The notes under the pieces were generated by a model. The model saw only the letters and a program-made list of their open reading frames with translations, searched no databases and was not told where the DNA came from. From Thermodesulfovibrionia bacterium (lineage in GTDB: Bacteria; Nitrospirota; Thermodesulfovibrionia; UBA6902), in the NCBI GenBank assembly GCA_947258735.1, contig CAMYJJ010000173.1, positions 1-6,264 of the forward strand: a stretch of 6,264 nt of DNA, written 5' to 3'. The translations under genes and the position numbers were made by a program. Each line of letters opens with the position of its first letter. Position 1 is the stretch's first letter. This document shows positions 1 to 6,161 of this stretch, piece by piece.

Positions 1-855
1 GCCGTATGCCGACGGTCAGAAGATGGTCATGAATACTCCGCAAAGCACGGCATAAAGTTTTATTCCAATCATCACGATCTGCTTGCAAACAAAGAGGTCA
101 ACGCGGTTATTATCACTACGCCTAGCAGTCTTCACGGAAGTCAGTCCATAGACACCTTGAAGGCAAGTAAACATCTCCTCGTTGACAAACCAATTGCATC
201 AACTGTCGAAGAGGCCGAACAGATCACGGCCATGGCAAAAAATGCAAATCTCACAGTCGGCCTGAACTTCCCGCTCAGGGTAAGCCCTGTCACAGCGGCG
301 TTAAAAAAGCACCTCCCAGCTATCGGGAAGCTTAAAAAAATCCAGATCATTGTGAGCCACGGCCCGCCGCGCACTGAATGGCAAAGCAACCTTAAGCTCT
401 CGAACGGCGGCGTCATAATGGACCTTGGAAGCCATTATATCGACCTCATCTCCTTTTTGACAGAATCACAGCCGGAAGTCATCAGTACCGCATACAGTGA
501 AAAGCCTGAAAATGAACATAGCGGGTTTATAGATATCAAATATAATGACTTTACGGTATCGATGGTCCTGCTTCGGAACCAGAAGCTTAAAAAGAACATC
601 ATTACATGCGCCGGGGACAACGGCTTTATATTGGTGGATTATGCTTTAAGAGAAGTTATCGTTTCAAATAACCATGAAATCCATGAAACGAAATGTCCGG
701 CCAGTTATGATTTTCAAGTCATCCTCAATAACCTGGTCAGAGCAATCAATAAAGAAGAGGATGTTATTGCAGACGGGGAAGATGGATTTCATGCCTTAAA
801 GACAACGCTCGCGATATACCGATCACTCGAAACAAAGAAACCGGCGATATTGTAA
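1..855 (+). CDS. Gfo/Idh/MocA-family NAD(P)-dependent oxidoreductase, 5'-truncated by window edge
   Basis: The reading frame is open from base 1 through the TAA at 853-855, giving 284 visible residues. An in-frame TTG at 157 is internal and is not the true start, because family-typical sequence lies upstream of it. Visible features: a Rossmann-half segment with the VIITTPSSLH strand-loop (residues 36-45), the DKP catalytic-lysine motif (62-64, the EKP motif of the family), and the C-terminal-domain motif GGVIMDLGSHYIDL (136-149) with its conserved Asp141 and His145. Family members are usually about 330-350 residues, so roughly the first 30-40, including the GxGxxG dinucleotide loop, are probably outside the window. 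These enzymes oxidise or reduce sugar hydroxyl/keto groups with NAD(P); in glycan clusters they often act on nucleotide sugars (for example WlbA-like 3-dehydrogenases). The exact substrate cannot be read here. The gene converges on the minus-strand glycosyltransferase with 7 bp between stops. Confidence 0.9.
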   Translation, partial: AVCRRSEDGHEYSAKHGIKFYSNHHDLLANKEVNAVIITTPSSLHGSQSIDTLKASKHLLVDKPIASTVEEAEQITAMAKNANLTVGLNFPLRVSPVTAALKKHLPAIGKLKKIQIIVSHGPPRTEWQSNLKLSNGGVIMDLGSHYIDLISFLTESQPEVISTAYSEKPENEHSGFIDIKYNDFTVSMVLLRNQKLKKNIITCAGDNGFILVDYALREVIVSNNHEIHETKCPASYDFQVILNNLVRAINKEEDVIADGEDGFHALKTTLAIYRSLETKKPAIL

Positions 856-862
856 TTTATGA

Positions 863-2437
863 TTACTCTTTCAAAGTATATACAACACCGTCCGGACATT
901 CGTACGCCAGAGGGAAATTATCATTCGCCCCTCTCTTATTAAAAAGAGTTGCAATATACTTTCCTTCATAACGTTCATCTGCTTTTTCGAACAAAACAAG
1001 CACTGTGGCTCCGAACTTTGACATGCGTTCCGGCAGAACTGTTCCCATGTCTTCAGGAACATTAATAGTAGGGTTAAACCTTTTATGCGGCAAAGCTATT
1101 GTAGGGTAACCGCCGAAAAAGCCAAGATGAAACGGCCTGTTCGTTGCAATAATAGTTTTCTCGTCGTAATTATTTCTTATCCATTCAAACGCACAGCTGT
1201 TCAATATAGAGTATGCCCTCTCCTGCTCGTACAAAAAATCATGCCGGTTCACAAAAGTTTTATAACAGACACCAACTGTCAATATGCTGAGAGACAATAT
1301 CATGCCGGAAAATGATAATTTATTGAACCCTGTAAGCTTAACTGTGTCCCATAGAGATACAATCATGATCATGCTGATTACGATAAAAAATGGCACCAGT
1401 GGGTACACAAATCGCAATTCGTAATTCCATTGTTGTGTGGCCATGGTAAGACAAACTAGCGCAGTATAACTCAATATAAAAATGACTGCCAAATCAAGTC
1501 CTGCCGGAATAAGTTTTAGCAGCATTGCCCGAAGATTAATGCTGACAACAATAGAAAAGACAAAAAGCAGCACGAATAGTGCTATCAAAACAATCGCATT
1601 TCCCCCTAAATGAAACTGCTCGAACATCATTTTTATAGTACCAGCAAAAGCTTCCGGCAAAGACCTTTCAGGGGAAGCCTGCTCAAAGCCCCGAAGCGAA
1701 CCTGAAATCATATAGTTTCGGATAAATATCGTCATTGCAGTAATTACTGGAAGTGATATCGCCAGGATGGTCGACAAATGTTTAGACTCCGGCCTTTTGT
1801 TTTTTACCAGGATAATCGCCTCCCAGAAAAATACCGGTATAATGGCTATGCCCGCATTCCGGGTCATGATTGAGGCGCTGGCACAAAGACCGGCTACTAC
1901 AAAATTCCGTCTGAACTGCTTATCCCGGGGATCTCGGGACAATATCAAAAAATATACCGATGCTAAAGTGAACGCTATAAAGAGAGGTTCACTCGAAATG
2001 AGATGGGCTGCCTTTAACAACGGATAGGCAAGTGAAACGAGGATTCCCGTCAGCAACGCAATGCTTTTTTTATCATATAGTTTTTGCATGAGGAGGAACG
2101 TAAAGATAGCAATAGCCATATGACTGATCATATTAAGCAGTTGGGCCGGCAAATAAGTCTCTGGTGTTAGCCCCCCCATCAATGCAAAGAGTATTGGTAC
2201 AAGAGGCAGCTGGTCAAGAAAGGGAATCGCTCCGTTAACGGGAATATAGTTATCTTCAAGCCTGATTAACGGGACCTTTATTCCGTTGCCTGACAATATT
2301 TGCTCTGAGATAAGGCCAAACCTCATTCCATCAGGGGATATCTTGATATTTGAAACAACGTAGAACGCATACAGGAAGGCCGTGATTATTAATATACAAT
2401 ATATCCATATATTGTATTTATTCTCACTTGACGTCAT
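863..2437 (-). CDS. ArnT/PMT-like (GT39/GT83-type) polytopic membrane glycosyltransferase
   Basis: A 524-residue membrane protein. Hydrophobic segments fall near residues 10-30, 75-92, 98-120, 125-142, 147-167, 177-207, 222-240, 280-300, 313-332, 343-362 and 374-392, followed by a soluble C-terminal tail of about 130 residues. Family-like marks are an acidic residue in the first extracytoplasmic loop (SPDGMRF, Asp36), the SSEPLF segment (148-153), the MTRNAG segment (191-196) and the ELRFVYPLVPFF segment (340-351). Members of this fold take sugars from polyprenyl-phosphate donors and transfer them to lipid, glycan or protein acceptors on the outer face of the membrane; the acceptor here is unknown. 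The ATG at 2437 is the most upstream usable start, since an in-frame stop lies two codons further up (2444-2446). No clear Shine-Dalgarno sequence precedes it. It lies 56 bp downstream of the radical SAM gene on the same strand, so co-transcription is likely. A flippase-like or hypothetical membrane protein is less likely, given the Asp36 loop and topology. Confidence 0.82.
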   Translation of the reverse strand: MTSSENKYNIWIYCILIITAFLYAFYVVSNIKISPDGMRFGLISEQILSGNGIKVPLIRLEDNYIPVNGAIPFLDQLPLVPILFALMGGLTPETYLPAQLLNMISHMAIAIFTFLLMQKLYDKKSIALLTGILVSLAYPLLKAAHLISSEPLFIAFTLASVYFLILSRDPRDKQFRRNFVVAGLCASASIMTRNAGIAIIPVFFWEAIILVKNKRPESKHLSTILAISLPVITAMTIFIRNYMISGSLRGFEQASPERSLPEAFAGTIKMMFEQFHLGGNAIVLIALFVLLFVFSIVVSINLRAMLLKLIPAGLDLAVIFILSYTALVCLTMATQQWNYELRFVYPLVPFFIVISMIMIVSLWDTVKLTGFNKLSFSGMILSLSILTVGVCYKTFVNRHDFLYEQERAYSILNSCAFEWIRNNYDEKTIIATNRPFHLGFFGGYPTIALPHKRFNPTINVPEDMGTVLPERMSKFGATVLVLFEKADERYEGKYIATLFNKRGANDNFPLAYECPDGVVYTLKE

Positions 2438-2493
2438 AAGTTTTTATATTGCCTGGATCAGATCAGAATCTATATCACTAACTAATATAAGGG

Positions 2494-3906
2494 TCACCCC
2501 CTGCTTCCAAGTAAAGACAGCGCCCCGGAAGCCAGCCTTTTAAATTCCGTAAAAGAATTTATCTGGAATAGTTTCTTCCATATATACCCAGGCCTGTAAT
2601 AGAACTTCCTGTAGCCCTGTTCAAGATACCTGTCCAGTTCTTCATCAGTTATCTGGAGATAGTCCCGCTTAAAATCATCCAGAGTAACATTGCCCAAAAC
2701 ATATTCTCGCCAGAAGTCATAGCCGGTCTCTTTTTTATAATCTTCATATATCTCTGAATGTGGCAGCATTGTAAACTTGTTCAGCTGCATAAAATCCAGA
2801 TCAAGCTCGAGCATAAGCTGGAGCGTTCTTTCTATGCTTTCTTTTGTGTCCTGCGGCAGGCCTATCATAAAAAACCCAAAGGTCATTATCCCCGCATCAT
2901 TGGACCACTGCACGGCATCCCTGATCGTATCGATGCTCATGTTCCTGTTGATCGACTTCAGAACATCTTCATCCCCGGATTCTATGCCGAAATTGATCCT
3001 TATGCATCCGTTCTTTGCCATCCTTAAAAGAAGGTCCTTATCAACACAATCCACTCTGGTCCTCACGGACCAGTAGAACTTGAGTCCCTTTTCTTCAACC
3101 AGGTCAAGAAATTTGTTCATCTTTTTCCGGTTAACCGTAAAGGTCTCGTCGTAAAACTCAATTTCCTTTATCCCGTACTTGTTAATACATTCTTCAACTT
3201 CCGCCACAATATGTTCGGCAGATCTTGCCCTTAAATTTGTGTCCGTACAGCAATAAGTGCACTTAAAGGGGCAACCAAGGGCAGTAATCATGATAGTTAT
3301 AGGCCTTACCTTTGAGAGTATTGTGTCATACATATCATTCGGTAATAGATCGCGTGCGGGAAACGGAACGTCCTCAAGGGTGACTGTCTTGGGCCTCTCT
3401 TCCGTTAAAAGCACCTCGCCTTCTTTTCTGAACACAAGGCCTTTAACCTGCATTAGATCCTTTTCATGCTCAAGCGCATCCAGCAACTCCGGTAGGGTTT
3501 CCCAGCCATCACCAACGACTCCGTAATCCAGGCATTCGTGGGTCAATGTCTCTTCCGGGTATATCTCCATGTGCGGCCCGCCGATAATGACCGGCTTATT
3601 ATAGTCCTGCTTTATCTCCCTGATCCAGCCAAGCGTGTCATGCAGATTATCGGTGATGGCATTATAGAGAACATAGTCAGGCTTCAATTCATTCAGCTTG
3701 TTAATAATCTGCACTTTGCTCATGTTAAGAATATTCGCATCGATAAAAGTCGCATCGATACCCTTATCCCTTAACAACGCGGCAAGATATACCATACCAA
3801 GAGGCGGGACAAGGATAGCGTTCTTACTGTAATTTTTCCAGATACCTTTTGTATAATAGCACTTGTTGACCATCTGATCAGGCGTATATATAAAGCAGAC
3901 TTTCAT
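2494..3906 (-). CDS. B12-binding-domain radical SAM protein (BchE-like class)
   Basis: A 470-residue two-domain enzyme. The N-terminal ~145 residues resemble a cobalamin-binding Rossmann domain: PPLGMVYLAALLRDKG (34-49), GGPH (109-112) and the GDGWETLPEL segment (132-141, the usual GEGE position). The classical DxHxxG cobalamin-ligating motif is absent, which is normal for many members of this class. The radical SAM core has CPFKCTYC (Cys212, Cys216, Cys219) for the [4Fe-4S] cluster, followed directly by another cysteine (Cys220). It also carries EFYDETFT (250-257), FGIESGDEDVLKSINR (306-321) and FFMIGLPQDT (345-354), all typical of the superfamily. Such enzymes cleave S-adenosylmethionine reductively; characterised relatives methylate unactivated carbon or phosphorus, or close rings. 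The substrate here is unknown; the neighbours suggest a sugar or lipid-carrier modification (inference). The ATG at 3906 matches the family N-terminus; a weak AAGG lies about 10 nt upstream. It is first gene of the minus-strand pair and is transcribed away from glf. Confidence 0.88.
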   Translation of the reverse strand: MKVCFIYTPDQMVNKCYYTKGIWKNYSKNAILVPPLGMVYLAALLRDKGIDATFIDANILNMSKVQIINKLNELKPDYVLYNAITDNLHDTLGWIREIKQDYNKPVIIGGPHMEIYPEETLTHECLDYGVVGDGWETLPELLDALEHEKDLMQVKGLVFRKEGEVLLTEERPKTVTLEDVPFPARDLLPNDMYDTILSKVRPITIMITALGCPFKCTYCCTDTNLRARSAEHIVAEVEECINKYGIKEIEFYDETFTVNRKKMNKFLDLVEEKGLKFYWSVRTRVDCVDKDLLLRMAKNGCIRINFGIESGDEDVLKSINRNMSIDTIRDAVQWSNDAGIMTFGFFMIGLPQDTKESIERTLQLMLELDLDFMQLNKFTMLPHSEIYEDYKKETGYDFWREYVLGNVTLDDFKRDYLQITDEELDRYLEQGYRKFYYRPGYIWKKLFQINSFTEFKRLASGALSLLGSRG

Positions 3907-3932
3907 ATTAATCGAACCTTGCCGTATTTCGA

Positions 3933-3953
3933 AATATCATTTTAAATGATATT
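3933..3953. repeat. Perfect 10-bp inverted repeat, candidate operator
   Basis: The left arm AATATCATTT (3933-3942) is the exact reverse complement of AAATGATATT (3944-3953), around a single central base. It lies 26 bp upstream of the radical SAM start codon. A one-base centre makes an RNA hairpin unfavourable, so a dimeric DNA-binding protein site is the more natural reading. No known regulator consensus was recognised. Low base complexity raises the chance of coincidence. Confidence 0.55.
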
Positions 3954-3974
3954 CAGAGTGTATTCTGTTGAGTA

Positions 3975-3995
3975 TTAATAAAATATGTTTATTAA
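3975..3995. repeat. Perfect 8-bp inverted repeat
   Basis: TTAATAAA (3975-3982) and TTTATTAA (3988-3995) are exact reverse complements separated by ATATG. The arms consist only of A and T, so chance is a serious alternative. Its centre is 42 bp from the centre of the inverted repeat at 3933-3953, close to four helical turns. It could be a second protein-binding site or a weak hairpin. Confidence 0.4.
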
Positions 3996-4060
3996 ACTTA
4001 TTTAATTTTAACAATAAATTGAGAACTATTACAATGTTGACAACGGCCGTGAATCTTGAA

Positions 4061-4088
4061 TTGGCTCAGTTTTTTATGTTATTATAAA
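4061..4088 (+). promoter_or_regulatory. Candidate sigma70-type promoter for glf
   Basis: TTGGCT (4061-4066) resembles a -35 element, and TATAAA (4083-4088) resembles a -10 element, with a 16-bp spacer. Transcription would start near 4095 and give a leader of about 180 nt before glf. The -10 hexamer lies at the edge of the inverted repeat at 4084-4098, so a protein bound there would interfere with initiation. The region is AT-rich and the match is only moderate. Confidence 0.3.
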
Positions 4089-4098
4089 ATGATTTTAT
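4084..4098. repeat. 7-bp inverted repeat overlapping candidate -10 element
   Basis: ATAAAAT (4084-4090) and ATTTTAT (4092-4098) are exact reverse complements around a single G. An overlapping register, AATGA (4088-4092) with TCATT (4098-4102), shares the AATGA/TCATT words with the palindrome at 3933-3953. It covers the putative -10 of the glf promoter and the expected transcription start, which is where a repressor site would be expected. Confidence 0.35.
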
Positions 4099-4100
4099 CA

Positions 4101-4140
4101 TTCAACAATCCCTCGCCGGTTAAAAGGATTCCTTATTGAA
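4101..4140 (+). promoter_or_regulatory. Possible leader stem-loop upstream of glf
   Basis: TTCAA (4101-4105) can pair with TTGAA (4136-4140), and AATCC (4107-4111) with GGATT (4126-4130). The two helices are joined by an asymmetric internal loop and capped by a 14-nt loop. The 3' arm contains the GGA of an AAGGA ribosome-binding-like sequence (4124-4128) and the TTG start candidate at 4136. If transcribed, the structure could hide the start of the short ORF. The stem is short and no free-energy calculation was made. Confidence 0.25.
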
Positions 4141-4279
4141 CGGTATCAAAAGAAAGTTCATTGTATATAACAAAAAACGAGTGGGTCATTTTTTATTGTG
4201 GCATATGAATCCTTGCAATCAAGCCGGCAATAAGCTTTTTTCCAATAGTGTTCCGCCTGTCTTTATAAGGGGATCATGA
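4136..4279 (+). CDS. Possible 47-residue leader ORF coupled to glf
   Basis: A TTG start at 4136 is preceded by AAGGA (4124-4128) with a 7-nt spacer, and the frame runs to a TGA at 4277-4279. This stop overlaps the glf ATG (4276-4278) in an ATGA arrangement typical of translational coupling. The peptide is lysine-rich in its first third (it begins MNGIKRKFIVYNKKR), has no obvious signal or membrane segment, and resembles no family I recognise. An internal ATG at 4205 would give a 24-residue version with poor ribosome-binding context. The ORF is short enough to be random in this AT-rich region, so it is offered only as a candidate. Confidence 0.2.
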   Translation: MNGIKRKFIVYNKKRVGHFLLWHMNPCNQAGNKLFSNSVPPVFIRGS

Positions 4280-5400
4280 CATACGACTATCTCGTAATTG
4301 GTGCAGGTTTATTTGGAAGCGTCATTGCTGAACGCATCGCTCATGAACTTGGAAGCAAGGTCCTGATCATTGATAAAAGACCACATATCGGCGGCAATAG
4401 CTATTCGTGCAATGATGAAGCTACAGGCATTGAATACCACCAATATGGAACTCATATTTTTCATACCTCGTCTGCCAAAGCTTGGCAATACATTACCAAG
4501 TTTACTGAATTTAATGGTTATCATCATCAGGTTTTAACAACCTATCGCAACCGTATCTATCAAATGCCTATCAATCTTGAGACTATCAATGCATTTTATA
4601 ATCTTAACCTGACACCTCAAGAGGCCAGGGAATTCATATCCCGGGAAATTGCCAAAGAACATTATCCAGAACCTGCAAATCTCGAGGAAGTTGCCGTCTC
4701 TTCGATTGGCCGACCGTTATATGAAGCCTTTATCAAAGGATATACGATCAAGCAATGGAGTAAAGATCCCAAAGAGCTGCCGGCAACTATCATCAGCAGA
4801 CTCCCAATCCGTTACAACTATTGTGAGGACTATTTTGTGAACTCACGATGGCAGGGAATCCCATTGAATGGGTACACCAATATTTTTGAACGCATGCATT
4901 CTTCAAAAAACATTCATGTAGAAGTTAATTGTGATTACTTTGAGAACTGTGACTCTTTTAAAGTGAAAGAGAAAGTAATATATACAGGGCCCATAGACCG
5001 TTTTTTTGATTATACTTACGGGCACCTGGAATGGCGGTCCCTGCAGTTTGAGATGAAGACTTTTGACTTAGAGGATTTTCAGGGCACATCCGTCATGAAT
5101 TGTGCTGATGCCAATGTTCCATACACCCGTACCCATGAATATAAGCATCTGCATCCCGAGCGGGGCTATACCAAGGACAAGACCATAGTTTCTTACGAGA
5201 CATCAGTTCAAAATAACGATGAACCGTATTATCCCATTAATACCTCAGACAACGAGGGAATATTAACCAAGTACAAAGAGCTGGCCCAAAAAGAAAAAGA
5301 CCTTATAATCGGGGGGCGATTGGGGAATTATGCTTATTACGATATGGACAAAACAATACTCTCTGCGTTGAAGTGTTTTGAAGAGGAAATTGTTAAGTAA
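4276..5400 (+). CDS. glf: UDP-galactopyranose mutase
   Basis: Converts UDP-galactopyranose to UDP-galactofuranose in the cytoplasm using reduced FAD, the sole route to galactofuranose donors for surface glycans. The 374-residue length matches bacterial Glf. Visible marks are the FAD Rossmann loop (GAGLFGS, 9-15), DKRPHIGGNSYS (33-44), QYGTHIFHT (56-64), KGYTIKQWSKDP (154-165), RLPIRYNY (175-182) and SRWQGIPLNGYT (190-201). They are followed by VPYTRTHEYKH (281-291), EPYYP (316-320) and GRLGNYAYYDMD (347-358). Arg179 and Arg285 sit where the family has its two substrate-diphosphate-binding arginines, and the tyrosines around 318-319 and 354-355 fit the active-site set, so the enzyme looks intact. 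The ATG at 4276 fits the family N-terminus and follows AAGGGG (4267-4272), at a slightly short spacing. The GT2 gene follows after 27 bp, so the two probably form an operon. Confidence 0.96.
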   Translation: MTYDYLVIGAGLFGSVIAERIAHELGSKVLIIDKRPHIGGNSYSCNDEATGIEYHQYGTHIFHTSSAKAWQYITKFTEFNGYHHQVLTTYRNRIYQMPINLETINAFYNLNLTPQEAREFISREIAKEHYPEPANLEEVAVSSIGRPLYEAFIKGYTIKQWSKDPKELPATIISRLPIRYNYCEDYFVNSRWQGIPLNGYTNIFERMHSSKNIHVEVNCDYFENCDSFKVKEKVIYTGPIDRFFDYTYGHLEWRSLQFEMKTFDLEDFQGTSVMNCADANVPYTRTHEYKHLHPERGYTKDKTIVSYETSVQNNDEPYYPINTSDNEGILTKYKELAQKEKDLIIGGRLGNYAYYDMDKTILSALKCFEEEIVK

Positions 5401-5414
5401 ATCCCAAGTTATTC

Positions 5415-5419
5415 AAGGA
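5415..5419 (+). promoter_or_regulatory. Ribosome-binding site of the GT2 gene
   Basis: AAGGA lies 8 nt before the ATG at 5428, the best Shine-Dalgarno match in the window, and fixes that start. It lies inside the 27-bp gap after glf, so the GT2 gene can be translated independently from a shared transcript. Confidence 0.7.
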
Positions 5420-5427
5420 CATAATAT

Positions 5428-6144
5428 ATGAAAGAACCTGAACTTATAGTTATCATGCCTGTCTATAATGAAGAAGGCACCATTAAAGAGGTTGTTGAAG
5501 ATTGGCATGATACATTATCAGCACTGAAAATGCATTTTGAACTGCATGTGTTTGACGACGGATCAAAAGACTCCAGCCTGACGATCCTGGAGGAACTCAA
5601 AAAAAGTCTTCCACATCTTGTCGTTCACGGCCAGACAAACAAAGGTCACGGGCCTACGATATTAGCAAGTTACATGAAGTTTTCTCAGATGCCTTGGCTT
5701 TTTCAGGTAGATTCAGATAACGAGGTTAAACCGAAGTCGTTTCCCCAGTTATGGGAGAAAAAGGACCAGTATGATTTACTCCTTGGACGTCGGCGAGACA
5801 GACAAAATCCTTTTGTGCGTCAGGTAGTATCAGCAGTTGCAGCAGGGATGGTTCGTTGCGCCTTTGGCCAAGGTGTATCGGACGTTAATTCTCCATTTCG
5901 GTTAATGCGGGGGGAGGCTTTTCGAGATCTTTTCCCCATGATTCCCAGTCAAGCATTTGCACCTAATGTTATTATTACAGGCATTGCCTGTAATAAAAAA
6001 ATGCGCATTTATGAGGTAGATATTCCGTATCAGTTTCGAAAGACAGGCAAGGTATCGATTGATAAACTAAAGTTATTTAAAGCTGCATGGCGTTGCGGTA
6101 TACAGACTCTATCGTTTATCTGGTCTTATATGACAAAAAAGTAA
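5428..6144 (+). CDS. GT2 glycosyltransferase, DPM/DPG-synthase-like (polyprenyl-phosphate sugar synthase candidate)
   Basis: A 238-residue GT-A-fold enzyme of family 2. Motifs in order are PVYNEEGTI (11-19), DDGSKD (43-48), NKGHG (71-75), the metal-binding VDSDNE (94-99, Asp95 and Asp97), LLGRRRDRQ (118-126), SDVNSPFRLMR (151-161) and RKTGKVS (204-210). This order is that of dolichyl/polyprenyl-phosphate mannose or glucose synthases, which move a sugar from a nucleotide donor to the lipid carrier at the inner membrane face. No transmembrane helix pair is present at the C-terminus, so the protein matches the soluble, catalytic-domain-only form; the short hydrophobic tail (about 214-235) could help membrane contact. 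A rhamnosyl or other glycan-chain GT2 is the alternative. Located 27 bp after glf with a good ribosome-binding site, it is probably co-transcribed. The donor sugar cannot be told from sequence. Confidence 0.88.
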   Translation: MKEPELIVIMPVYNEEGTIKEVVEDWHDTLSALKMHFELHVFDDGSKDSSLTILEELKKSLPHLVVHGQTNKGHGPTILASYMKFSQMPWLFQVDSDNEVKPKSFPQLWEKKDQYDLLLGRRRDRQNPFVRQVVSAVAAGMVRCAFGQGVSDVNSPFRLMRGEAFRDLFPMIPSQAFAPNVIITGIACNKKMRIYEVDIPYQFRKTGKVSIDKLKLFKAAWRCGIQTLSFIWSYMTKK

Positions 6145-6161
6145 ACAATATTTCTTCTAAC

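Larger units (their letters stand above)
3907..4275. promoter_or_regulatory. AT-rich divergent intergenic region
   Basis: This 369-bp gap lies between the divergently transcribed radical SAM gene and glf. It is clearly more AT-rich than the genes around it, especially at 3930-4100. It contains three perfect inverted repeats (3933-3953, 3975-3995, 4084-4098), one candidate sigma70-type promoter for the plus strand (4061-4088), a possible RNA stem-loop (4101-4140) and a possible short leader ORF (4136-4279). I did not find a convincing minus-strand promoter; AT-rich composition makes many weak -10 matches uninformative. Confidence 0.7.

Noticed and set aside
157..855. Oxidoreductase beginning at the TTG at 157
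   Set aside because: The same frame is open back to base 1 and encodes the family-typical VIITTPSSLH strand, so the gene is truncated by the window edge and does not start at 157.
2758..3076. Plus-strand open frames opposite the radical SAM gene
   Set aside because: They are antisense shadows of a strongly supported coding region, have no family resemblance, and lack ribosome-binding context.
4037..4042. Exact TTGACA -35 hexamer
   Set aside because: No acceptable -10 hexamer lies 16-18 bp downstream; the sequence at that position is ATTGGC or TTGGCT.
4034..4087. 17-codon ORF starting ATG at 4034 in the intergenic region
   Set aside because: It has no ribosome-binding sequence, lies across the candidate promoter, and is too short to distinguish from chance.
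4221..4242. Terminator-like AAGC...GCTT stem followed by a T-run
   Set aside because: The stem is only 4 bp with a 9-nt loop, and it lies just upstream of glf where a terminator would not be expected except for attenuation.
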